From assembly GCA_963663005.2 (NCBI GenBank), contig CAXXHH010000014.1, positions 434,001 through 498,000 of the forward strand: 64,000 nucleotides of DNA, given 5' to 3'. The notes below the pieces were generated by a model, which ran no database searches, was not told the origin of the DNA, and saw only the letters and a list, made by a program, of their open reading frames with translations. Source of the DNA: CAINVV01 sp963663005. GTDB taxonomy: Bacteria; Bacteroidota; Bacteroidia; Bacteroidales; Prolixibacteraceae. Each line of letters begins with the position of its first letter. Within the stretch, counting starts at the first letter, position 1. Of this stretch, positions 1 through 6,661 are shown in pieces. The translations under genes were made by a program, and so were the position numbers.

Positions 1-233
1 GTGGCAGCAATTCTTCTTTTTTTTACTGGTTGTCAAATTTCCGTCAACGCATTGGCATCAAATTTAATATCGAAATGTTCCTGCTGCCGGACGAAATGTT
101 TAAGCAAAGAGGCAAGAATTTCACCATCACGTTCGGTGAGCCAATTCCCTGGCAGAGTTTCAATAACTCCAAGACTCCATCTCAATGGGCTGAAGAGGTG
201 AAGAAGGTTGTTTACCGGCTGAGAGAAGGATAG
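1..233 (+). CDS. 1-acyl-sn-glycerol-3-phosphate acyltransferase family protein, C-terminal end (partial)
   Basis: The 5' part lies outside the window; the reading frame is open from base 3 and stops with TAG at 231-233. The visible 76 residues start with GSNSSFFYWL, then LPDEMFKQRG and ITFGEPIPW, which is the usual C-terminal end of PlsC-like lysophospholipid acyltransferases of the hemolysin-associated type. The catalytic HxxxxD motif is not in the window. In Bacteroidota such an O-acyltransferase often neighbours an N-acyltransferase of the GlsB/OlsB type, and one follows at 687. The two would add the two acyl chains of glycine or ornithine lipids; that role is inferred from family and context. 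The first ATG-like codon inside the window is not a real start. Confidence 0.75.
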   Translation, partial: GSNSSFFYWLSNFRQRIGIKFNIEMFLLPDEMFKQRGKNFTITFGEPIPWQSFNNSKTPSQWAEEVKKVVYRLREG

Positions 234-310
234 GACTAGGGGACTGTGGGACTATGAGACTGTGGGACTATGAGACTGTGGGACTATGAGACTATGAGAC
301 TGTGGGACGG
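234..310. repeat. Tandem GACTATGAGACT-type intergenic repeat
   Basis: Directly after the acyltransferase stop codon, a 16-base unit GGGACTATGAGACTGT occurs at 248-263 and 264-279, followed by a third, partly duplicated copy at 280-303 and a decayed start at 304. The same GACTATGAGACT core reappears after miaB at 5690-6060, and both arrays begin with GGATAGGACT at the stop codon. No open reading frame of interest covers it. Confidence 0.85.
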
Positions 311-335
311 CGGGGGATCTTACAAGTGATGCGAA

Positions 336-357
336 TTTGGTGTAATTTTACACCAAA
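336..357. promoter_or_regulatory. Perfect palindromic operator upstream of the ParD-like antitoxin
   Basis: Ten-base arms TTTGGTGTAA (336-345) and TTACACCAAA (348-357) are exact reverse complements around a two-base centre. The palindrome ends five bases before the ATG at 363 and covers the place where a ribosome binding site would be. Ribbon-helix-helix antitoxins bind such palindromes to repress their own operon, so this is the expected autoregulatory site. The binding is inferred, the symmetry is seen. Confidence 0.6.
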
Positions 358-362
358 AAATT

Positions 363-572
363 ATGGCACGGCAAAGTATATCATTCACGAAACCAAATGA
401 TGAATGGTTAAAATCTCAAATAGACAACGGGGAATATTCCAGCAAAAGTGAGCTTGTTAACGATTTGGTCAGACAGGCTCGCAAGCAGCATGCTCAAGTC
501 GACTGGATCAGGGCAAAATTAGAAGCATCCGAAAGAAGCGGATTTACCAGCGACACCAAAGAGCAAATTTGA
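363..572 (+). CDS. ParD-like type II antitoxin (ribbon-helix-helix), no toxin partner
   Basis: This 69-residue protein opens with MARQSISFTKPNDEWLKSQI, then EYSSKSELVNDLVRQAR, the strand and two helices of the ParD/CopG ribbon-helix-helix fold, followed by a charged toxin-binding tail (WIRAKLEASERSGFT). ParD proteins bind and neutralise a ParE gyrase toxin and repress their own promoter. The family is usually about 80 residues; this one stops roughly ten residues early. No ParE/RelE-like frame follows: the 114 bases before the next gene contain stops in all forward frames. It is therefore an orphan or remnant antitoxin. A perfect palindrome lies immediately upstream. Confidence 0.75.
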   Translation: MARQSISFTKPNDEWLKSQIDNGEYSSKSELVNDLVRQARKQHAQVDWIRAKLEASERSGFTSDTKEQI

Positions 573-578
573 AATAAT

Positions 579-606
579 CAGGCTCGTGTGATTTTTGGTG
601 AGCCTG
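579..606 (+). terminator. Possible weak hairpin after the antitoxin gene
   Basis: CAGGCTC (579-585) pairs with GAGCCTG (600-606) across a 14-base loop, seven bases after the antitoxin stop codon. No U-run follows, so function as an intrinsic terminator is uncertain. Confidence 0.25.
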
Positions 607-653
607 CGGTCAACTTTGTGCAATCTGTGGTAATAGAAAGTGGCAATTATTAT

Positions 654-661
654 TATTTTTG
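654..661 (+). promoter_or_regulatory. Putative Bacteroidota -7 element for the GlsB-like gene
   Basis: TATTTTTG fits the TAnnTTTG consensus and lies 25 bases before the ATG at 687. No clear TTTG was found at the usual -33 spacing, so this rests on the -7 element alone. Confidence 0.3.
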
Positions 662-686
662 ACCCGTACTAATTACTTGTTTCACG

Positions 687-1658
687 ATGAAGGAGATTAT
701 TCCTCCCGTTCCGAGGGAGTTACTTGAAGCAGAACTTACTTCGGAAAAATTTCAAAGAAAGACGAATAAGGCAGATAACGAAATCTATATTCTTACCAGC
801 CACGATTCTCCGAATCTAATGCGGGAGATTGGCCGGCTGCGGGAAATCACGTTCAGATCAGCAGGGGGTGGTATTGGTGAGGAATTGGATATCGACCATT
901 ATGACACCTCAGAATCACATCCATATCAGCAATTAATTGTTTGGGATCCTTCTAATAAGGAAATTTTAGGCGGATATCGCTTTATTCATTGCACCGGTTT
1001 ATGCAAAGACGCGCACGGTGAGATTCCGCTGGCAACCGCCCACCTGTTCAATTTCTCCGATGATTTCGTAAAGGACTACCTTCCTCACGTCATAGAACTC
1101 GGTCGATCTTTTGTTCAGCCGGATTACCAATCTTCCAAAGCTGGATCCAAGGCAATTTTTGCGCTGGATAATCTTTGGGACGGACTCGGAGCTTTGATGA
1201 TTGACTATCCCGAAGTGAAATATTTCTTTGGAAAGGTTACCATGTACACCAATTATAATCAGGAAGCCCGCAATTTGATTCTCCATTTCTTTAGTCAGTT
1301 TTTTGGAGATCCCGACCGCCTGGTATGGGCCAAAAATCCGATGATAATTAATTCCGATCAGGAAAAAATCAGCACCCTTTTTGAAGGAAAAAATTACGAT
1401 GAGGCTTACAAAATTTTGTCTCAGGAGGTTCGGAAGTTAGGGGAAAATATACCGCCGCTTATTAATGCCTATATGAACCTCACACCCAATATGCGAACTT
1501 TCGGTACCGCAATCAGTGATGAATTCGGGGATGTGGAGGAGACTGGTATCATGTTAAGCATTGAAGACATGTATGATATCAAGATAGACAGGCATGTCTC
1601 CTCATATCTGGAAGAGCTGGTCGAAAAGCAAGACAATCCGAAAATGCGCTTTCAATAA
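687..1658 (+). CDS. GlsB/OlsB-like GNAT N-acyltransferase (amino-acid lipid synthesis)
   Basis: A 323-residue protein of the Acetyltransf_5 branch of the GNAT fold, often labelled hemolysin or GNAT N-acetyltransferase. Core motifs are REITFRSAGGGIGEELDID (about 52-70), LGGYRFIHC (94-102) and ELGRSFVQPDYQ (137-148), which form the acyl-donor pocket. Relatives OlsB and GlsB transfer a 3-hydroxyacyl chain from acyl carrier protein to ornithine or glycine, the first step in making zwitterionic membrane lipids. The O-acyltransferase that would add the second chain probably ends at 233. The substrate amino acid cannot be read from the sequence. The gene converges with the PurF-like gene and overlaps it by seven bases at the 3' ends. 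No signal peptide is visible. Confidence 0.8.
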   Translation: MKEIIPPVPRELLEAELTSEKFQRKTNKADNEIYILTSHDSPNLMREIGRLREITFRSAGGGIGEELDIDHYDTSESHPYQQLIVWDPSNKEILGGYRFIHCTGLCKDAHGEIPLATAHLFNFSDDFVKDYLPHVIELGRSFVQPDYQSSKAGSKAIFALDNLWDGLGALMIDYPEVKYFFGKVTMYTNYNQEARNLILHFFSQFFGDPDRLVWAKNPMIINSDQEKISTLFEGKNYDEAYKILSQEVRKLGENIPPLINAYMNLTPNMRTFGTAISDEFGDVEETGIMLSIEDMYDIKIDRHVSSYLEELVEKQDNPKMRFQ

Positions 1659-3553
1659 GCCCTGCCGTCGATTCCTTCGATGTAATTAATGAAAGAGGTA
1701 TTAACGACCTTATTCCCGCCGGGAGTCGGATAATCACCAGTAAAATACCAGTCGCCCAAATCGTTAGGACAAGCGATGTGCAAATTCGCTACCGATTGAT
1801 AGACAATCTCAACTTCCGCCTTGCAATCCGCCGGTTTGAGTAACTGCGCGATTTTGCCGGATATATCTTCGTCGCTGAATGGCCTGTAAATTTCCTTCAC
1901 ATAGTTGACCATCTCCTCTTTCGGCAGATGTTGCTGATCCTTGCATTTGCGGTACACTTCGTCGATCACATTTGCTTTGCCTTTCTCTCTCAGCAAGGCA
2001 ATAGCCGCTTCAAAAGCCACAAACTTGCCCAAAATGGCCATGTCAATGCCATAACAATCAGGGTACCTGATTTGTGGGGCCGAAGAAATAATGATGATCT
2101 TCTTTGGCTTAAGCCGGTCCAGACTCTTTAAGATACTCTGCTTCAGGGTAGTTCCCCGCACGATAGAATCATCAATTACCACCAATGTGTCTTTTTGATT
2201 TTCGACCACACCATATGTCACATCATAGACATGACCCACCAAATCGTCGCGACTGCTGTCGTCGGCTATGAAGGTGCGCATTTTCACATCTTTGATGGCA
2301 ATTTTCTCCATCCGTGGCTGCACGGAAATAATTTCCGTAATCTCCTCTTCGGTCATTTTATCACCGAGGGCATGTATCTTCTCAATCTTCGATTTCAAGA
2401 GATTGGAGCGAATCCCTTCCATCATGCCCAGAAAAGCCGTTTCAGCGGTGTTGGGAATAAAGGAAAAGACCGTGTGCACCAAGTCATTGTCGATCGCCTT
2501 CAATATTACCGGAGCCAGCAGAAAACCCAGTTTCTTGCGCTCCTTGTAAATATCACGATCCGACCCACGGGAGAAATAAATCCGTTCGAAGGAACACGAA
2601 CTCCGCTTCTGCGGAACACGAACCAACTCCTCCTTAACTGTTCCGTCCATCTTTACGATCAGGGCATACCCTGGCTTAATTTCGGAAACGCTGTTCCAGC
2701 CGACATTCATGACCGTCTGGATGACAGGCCTTTCTGAGGCAACGACAACAATCTCATCATCGTAATAATAGAATGCCGGTCGGATACCCCAAGGATCCCG
2801 GACGACAAAAGCATCTCCATGACCGATGATTCCACCAATTGTATAACCTCCGTCCCAGTCGCGGCTCGCCCGTTCTAAAATCTTCCTGATATCTATATTT
2901 TTTTCAATAAGCGGCGAAATTTCGGCATTGGCGAATCCTTCATTCTTGTACTGCCTGAACAACAACTCATTTTCTTCATCCAGGAAGTGGCCAACCTTCT
3001 CGAGTACCGTCACGGTATCGTTAAACCCTTTTGGAAATTGGCCTAGTCCGACTAAAAGATTGAAAAGCTCATCAACGTTAGTAAGGTTGAAGTTTCCTGC
3101 CAGAGCCAGGTTGCGTGACCTCCAGTTATTCTGACGCATTACCGGATGAGTTGACTCTACACTATTTCTGCCGAAAGTTCCATATCTGAGATGCCCCATA
3201 TAAAGCTCTCCCGCAAAGGGAAGATTGGCTTTCGCCCAGGTTGGGTCATCAAAAGCTAATGGAAAATGCTGTTTAGCGTAATTAAACTCCTTAAATATCT
3301 TGGCAAAAACATCGCGAATTGGGTTGGGATCGATAGAGCGATGACGAAATATGTATTCTTGTCCGGGAGACAAATTAACCTTTACCCCAACAGCACCCGC
3401 TCCATCCTGACCGCGATTGTGCTGTTTTTCCATCATCACGTAGAGTTTATTGATTCCGTATTGCCAGGTTCCGTACTTTAAACGATAATATTCCAATGGC
3501 TTACGAAGCCTGATCATGGCAATTCCACACTCGTGTTTGATTTGATCGCTCAT
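1652..3553 (-). CDS. purF: Amidophosphoribosyltransferase, long Bacteroidota form
   Basis: PurF catalyses the first step of de novo purine synthesis, making 5-phosphoribosylamine from PRPP and glutamine. The N-terminus MSDQIKHECGIA places the likely nucleophile at Cys9, exposed after propeptide removal. RGQDGAG (48-54) and the GHLRYGTFG segment (about 120-128) belong to the class II glutaminase domain, and the PRPP loop VVIDDSIVRGTT is at 458-469. At 633 residues it is about 130-160 longer than classical PurF; the extra length lies mainly around residues 190-230 and 380-450 and at the C-terminus. Bacteroidota often carry this long form beside a standard PurF, so it may be a specialised paralogue. 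Its ATG overlaps the upstream SPOR-protein stop as ATGA (3550-3553), which suggests translational coupling. Confidence 0.85.
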   Translation of the reverse strand: MSDQIKHECGIAMIRLRKPLEYYRLKYGTWQYGINKLYVMMEKQHNRGQDGAGAVGVKVNLSPGQEYIFRHRSIDPNPIRDVFAKIFKEFNYAKQHFPLAFDDPTWAKANLPFAGELYMGHLRYGTFGRNSVESTHPVMRQNNWRSRNLALAGNFNLTNVDELFNLLVGLGQFPKGFNDTVTVLEKVGHFLDEENELLFRQYKNEGFANAEISPLIEKNIDIRKILERASRDWDGGYTIGGIIGHGDAFVVRDPWGIRPAFYYYDDEIVVVASERPVIQTVMNVGWNSVSEIKPGYALIVKMDGTVKEELVRVPQKRSSCSFERIYFSRGSDRDIYKERKKLGFLLAPVILKAIDNDLVHTVFSFIPNTAETAFLGMMEGIRSNLLKSKIEKIHALGDKMTEEEITEIISVQPRMEKIAIKDVKMRTFIADDSSRDDLVGHVYDVTYGVVENQKDTLVVIDDSIVRGTTLKQSILKSLDRLKPKKIIIISSAPQIRYPDCYGIDMAILGKFVAFEAAIALLREKGKANVIDEVYRKCKDQQHLPKEEMVNYVKEIYRPFSDEDISGKIAQLLKPADCKAEVEIVYQSVANLHIACPNDLGDWYFTGDYPTPGGNKVVNTSFINYIEGIDGRAY

Positions 3554-4038
3554 TCCTTTTTTATTTCTCCTTGAACCGCCAGCACTGGAAAAGCGATCTC
3601 GTCAGAGACGATAAACCCATTCGCAAAACTGGAAGTTAAACTCTTTAATACTTTTAATGCATCACTCTTTGTTCTGAAATCGCCCGCCCTCACTATAAAA
3701 TCGGGAGATTTGAAACTCAGGTAAATCCGGATATCCGGATGAAGTGCAGTAAATTCGGCACGAACCTTTTCTGCATGCGCCCTCGCTTGTACCCCGGATC
3801 CAAAATATAGCTGAAGCCGATAACCTGAGATGGTTCCGGTTTTTCTGTTCTGATCATATTGCTGTCTCAGCAGATCGGAAATCTCACTGCTTGCTTCTAC
3901 ATTCACCCGTTGCCAGATGAATGAACCATCAGCGATAGCAGGCGTCAGCACAATCTGTCTGGCAGTCTGCGCTTTCGTCGTCAGACTAAATACCAGTAGG
4001 GTAATCCAGAGCAAATAACCAGCCTTCCGCTTTAACAT
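3550..4038 (-). CDS. Secreted SPOR-domain protein
   Basis: A 162-residue protein with a signal peptide (MLKRKAGYLLWITLLVFSLT, cleaved near TKAQ) followed by a SPOR domain at about 71-147 (YRLQLYFGSG, FIVRAGDF, LKSLTSSFANGFIV). SPOR domains bind denuded peptidoglycan glycans, typically at division sites, so a periplasmic cell-wall role is likely. The open frame extends to 4137, but the start at 4038 is chosen because the signal peptide begins there and a good promoter (4063-4093) lies just upstream, which would leave the longer N-terminus outside the transcript. It is translationally coupled to the PurF-like gene through ATGA, an odd functional pairing. Confidence 0.8.
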   Translation of the reverse strand: MLKRKAGYLLWITLLVFSLTTKAQTARQIVLTPAIADGSFIWQRVNVEASSEISDLLRQQYDQNRKTGTISGYRLQLYFGSGVQARAHAEKVRAEFTALHPDIRIYLSFKSPDFIVRAGDFRTKSDALKVLKSLTSSFANGFIVSDEIAFPVLAVQGEIKKE

Positions 4039-4062
4039 AATCACGACACGGATAATTTGCTG

Positions 4063-4093
4063 CAAATGTACATGAAAAAGTGATGGGGACAAA
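4063..4093 (-). promoter_or_regulatory. Promoter of the SPOR/PurF-like operon
   Basis: On the minus strand TACATTTG (4063-4070) matches TAnnTTTG, and TTG/TTTG (from 4090) lies 19 bases further upstream, the Bacteroidota -33/-7 arrangement. Transcription would begin near 4056, about 18 bases before the chosen ATG at 4038. Confidence 0.5.
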
Positions 4094-4162
4094 GAATGAA
4101 GCCCAACATTCAATAGGCCGCCATCAACTTCCATCAAAGCGGCGAGCTTGTTTCATACCCTG

Positions 4163-4194
4163 ATTGCCGTATTAAATTATAAACTGCTAATTTT
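4163..4194 (+). promoter_or_regulatory. Putative miaB promoter
   Basis: TTG at 4163-4165, 21 bases of spacer, then TAATTTTG at 4187-4194, matching TAnnTTTG. The start would lie near 4201, leaving a leader of about 145 bases before miaB in which I see no recognisable riboswitch. Confidence 0.35.
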
Positions 4195-4347
4195 GTGCGC
4201 ATAATTAACATGGATTCCAAATGGTGTTCTTAGGTTATGTCAAAAAGTCAAACACCAAATGGATGAGGCTGGTTCATTAAATTGATGCGATCAAAAATGA
4301 AAGAGCCAAGGGAGAAATAACTATTTTATTGGTAACTATTTAAGATA

Positions 4348-5682
4348 ATGACAAGTAAAAAATTATATATTGAGACCTACGGATGTCAGATGAATGTTGC
4401 AGACAGCGAGGTTGTCGCCTCCGTGATGGGCGACCGCGGTTTTGTCGTTACCGAACAATACACTGAAGCAGACGCAATTCTTGTAAACACCTGCTCGGTT
4501 CGCGATAACGCAGAGAAAAAGATCTGGAACAGATTGACCTTCTTCAGAAGTCTGAAAAAGAAAAATCCGCGCCTGGTGATCGGACTAATTGGATGCATGG
4601 CCGAGAGAATCGGAGACGAACTGGTAGAGAAAAAAACGGTCGACCTGGTTGCTGGTCCCGATGCCTACCGGGATCTTCCATTTCTGTACGACAAAGCCAG
4701 TCATGGTGAAAGTGCTGTCAACGTTGAACTTACCATCGACGAAACCTACGACTCCATTATTCCGAAAAGAATCGGGGATGAAAAAATAACAGGATTCGTA
4801 TCGATCACCCGCGGCTGCAACAATTTTTGCACCTACTGCATAGTGCCATATACCCGGGGTCGTGAACGAAGCCGCGACCCCAAAGATATCATCAACGAGG
4901 TAAAGGCATTAATGGAAAACGGAACCAAAGAAGTAACGCTTCTGGGACAGAATGTCAATTCCTATGTCTGGCATCCTGAACCAACACGCAAATCAATAAA
5001 ATTTCCGGATCTACTTGAGATGGTTGCACAAATCTCTCCTACGCTGCGCGTTAGATTCACAACGTCGCATCCCAAAGATCTTTCCGACAAACTTTTGGCC
5101 AAGATGGTTGCTTATCCCAATATCTGCCGCCATATCCATTTGCCTGTGCAATCCGGCAGTTCTGCAATCCTCAAAAAAATGAACCGCAAATATGACCGGG
5201 AATGGTATCTCGACCGCATTAATGCAATTCGCAAGGCCATACCGGAATGTGGTATCACGACTGATATCTTTTGCGGGTTCTGTACCGAAACGGAAGAAGA
5301 TCACCAACAATCACTCCGGCTAATGGAGGAGGTTCAGTTCGATACCTCCTTCATGTTCAAGTTTTCCATGCGACCGGGCACTTATGCCGCCGATCACTTT
5401 GCCGACGATGTTCCGGAAGAGACAAAGTCCAGACGTCTGGAAGAGATTATTCAGCTGCAAAATCGCCTGTCGCTTGAGAGCAATCAGCGCGACATCGGCA
5501 AAACGATGGAAGTCCTGGCTGAGGGCATCTCCAAAAAGAAGAAAAGTGAATTTTTCGGCCGAAGTTCGCAGAATAAGGTGGTGGTCTTTCCCAACAAAGG
5601 AATCGAAATTGGCGACCTTGTCCGGGTAAAGATCCTGGATTGCACACAGACCACGCTGATTGGCGAGGTAGAAGGGGAATGA
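4348..5682 (+). CDS. miaB: MiaB, tRNA-2-methylthio-N6-dimethylallyladenosine synthase
   Basis: A radical-SAM methylthiotransferase that converts i6A37 to ms2i6A37 in tRNAs reading UNN codons. The 444-residue length is standard. The N-terminal domain holds three conserved cysteines for the auxiliary cluster: YGCQMN (Cys13), NTCSVRDNAEKK (Cys49) and GCMAER (Cys83). The radical-SAM motif CNNFCTYC is at 157-164 (Cys157, Cys161, Cys164), followed by VPYTRGRERSR. The C-terminal TRAM domain (about 378-441) binds tRNA. The ATG at 4348 gives the normal N-terminus MTSKKLYIETYGCQ. An unusual repeat array starts directly after the TGA at 5680. Confidence 0.95.
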   Translation: MTSKKLYIETYGCQMNVADSEVVASVMGDRGFVVTEQYTEADAILVNTCSVRDNAEKKIWNRLTFFRSLKKKNPRLVIGLIGCMAERIGDELVEKKTVDLVAGPDAYRDLPFLYDKASHGESAVNVELTIDETYDSIIPKRIGDEKITGFVSITRGCNNFCTYCIVPYTRGRERSRDPKDIINEVKALMENGTKEVTLLGQNVNSYVWHPEPTRKSIKFPDLLEMVAQISPTLRVRFTTSHPKDLSDKLLAKMVAYPNICRHIHLPVQSGSSAILKKMNRKYDREWYLDRINAIRKAIPECGITTDIFCGFCTETEEDHQQSLRLMEEVQFDTSFMFKFSMRPGTYAADHFADDVPEETKSRRLEEIIQLQNRLSLESNQRDIGKTMEVLAEGISKKKKSEFFGRSSQNKVVVFPNKGIEIGDLVRVKILDCTQTTLIGEVEGE

Positions 5683-6060
5683 GGATAGGACTGGGAGACT
5701 ATGAGACTTTGGGACTGAGAGACTATGGGATTGCGCTCCCTGAGCTTGTCGAAGGGCTTCGTCCTCAGTGTGATGAACTACCGGTCCCTGAGCTTGTCGA
5801 AGGGGAGACTGGGAGACTGAGAGACTATGGGATTGCGCTCCCTGAGCCTATCGAAGGGCGTTATCCTCAGTGTGATGAGCTACCGGTCCCTGAGCTTGTC
5901 GAAGGGGAGACTATGAGACTTTGGGACTGAGAGACTATGGGATTGCGGTCCCTGAGCCTGTCGAAGGGCATTGTCCTCAGTGTGATGAACTACCGGTCCC
6001 TGAGCTTGTCGAAGGGGAGACTATGGGATTGCGGTCCCTGAGCTTGTCGAAGGGGAGAAC
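5683..6060. repeat. Composite repeat array: seven CCCTGAGCTTGTCGAAGGG elements between GACTATGAGACT units
   Basis: This 440-base interval before the next gene holds no real gene. The 19-base element CCCTGAGCTTGTCGAAGGG, with one- to two-base variants, occurs seven times, starting at 5738, 5786, 5840, 5888, 5950, 5998 and 6036. Copies come in pairs exactly 48 bases apart (5738/5786, 5840/5888, 5950/5998) joined by a conserved linker containing CCTCAGTGTGATGA and CTACCGG. Pairs are separated by GACTATGAGACT-type units like those at 248-303. The 19-base element is an imperfect dyad and resembles extragenic palindromes seen in many bacterial phyla. Two open frames run through it, but their sequence follows the repeat period and they are artefacts. 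Confidence 0.9.
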
Positions 6061-6123
6061 GGAACATTCCAGAAGGGCAAGACTAAAATTTATTGTAGCA
6101 ACATCGATCAAAAAAGAGATAAA

Positions 6124-6465
6124 ATGAACGAAAAAATCAAAGAGTTTCGCGACTATCGCGCAAAGATGAATGAGAAGATCCTGGCATCCGATAACAAAGT
6201 GATGAAACGGATCTACAACATTGATACCAACACATATCTGGAAGGTGCGCTCTCAACAAAAACCAAGGAGATGCTCGGATTGGTCAGCTCCATGGTGCTG
6301 CGCTGCGACGACTGCGTCAAGTATCACCTTGAAAAATGTCATGAGCAGGGCGTTTCCACCGATGAACTCTTCGAAATATTTGCCGTGGCCAACCTCGTCG
6401 GAGGCACTATCGTGATACCTCATACCCGCAGAGCTGTCGAATATTGGGAAGCACTTAACGAATAA
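6124..6465 (+). CDS. Carboxymuconolactone decarboxylase (AhpD-like) family protein
   Basis: A 113-residue all-helical protein of the CMD/AhpD family. The redox motif CDDCVKYH (Cys61, Cys64, His68) matches the CxxCxxxH signature that lets AhpD-like members act as alkylhydroperoxidases or disulfide-exchange proteins. The helix ELFEIFAVANLVGG and the tail ending RRAVEYWEAL are typical. Family members form trimers or hexamers in the cytoplasm. The specific substrate cannot be told; a decarboxylase role is unlikely given the redox cysteines. It is isolated by repeats on both sides: the array ends about 60 bases upstream, and an ATTTTGGATT-type repeat begins at its TAA. Confidence 0.85.
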   Translation: MNEKIKEFRDYRAKMNEKILASDNKVMKRIYNIDTNTYLEGALSTKTKEMLGLVSSMVLRCDDCVKYHLEKCHEQGVSTDELFEIFAVANLVGGTIVIPHTRRAVEYWEALNE

Positions 6466-6661
6466 TTTTTGATTTGGGATTTTCGATTTTGGATTGGGAA
6501 AGTTCGAACCGTACGGGTTCTCGTTCCGGACTCCTCAAACAGATCTGATAAATGCAAATTCAAATCGATTGCCCGGTCTTGTTCAATACCACCATAAAGC
6601 AAAATAAAACAATTGTTAGTGTGACACCCACTCCAAAATCCAAAATCCAAACTCCAAAACT
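6466..6661. repeat. ATTTTGGATT-type repeat, inverted pair
   Basis: Arm one at 6466-6500 is a run of TTTTGATTTGGGA and TTTTCGATTTTGGATT units that starts at the TAA of the upstream gene. Arm two at 6630-6661 is the reverse-complement type (CTCCAAAATCCAAAATCC and onward), about 130 bases away. The second arm is translated as part of the following U32 frame. Related inverted pairs lie at 53292-53428 and 60047-60168. Confidence 0.8.

Noticed and set aside
573..686. ParE toxin gene downstream of the antitoxin
   Set aside because: All forward frames are short and none shows ParE/RelE features.
2195..2737. 180-residue plus-strand frame opposite the PurF-like gene
   Set aside because: Shadow of a conserved enzyme gene, with no coding character of its own.
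4039..4137. Longer N-terminus for the SPOR protein
   Set aside because: It precedes a clean signal peptide, and the promoter at 4063-4093 would lie inside it.
5738..6054. CRISPR array
   Set aside because: The elements are too short, the intervals are themselves conserved repeats rather than unique spacers, and no cas genes are present.
5640..6127. Two open reading frames through the repeat array after miaB
   Set aside because: Their residues (such as LPELVEG) repeat with the DNA period; no start context, and they only exist because the repeats lack stops.
6497..6545. tRNA-like segment around GGTTCGAAC on the minus strand
   Set aside because: Only a short GTTCGAA-like stretch and a small hairpin are present; no acceptor, D-arm or anticodon stem can be formed.
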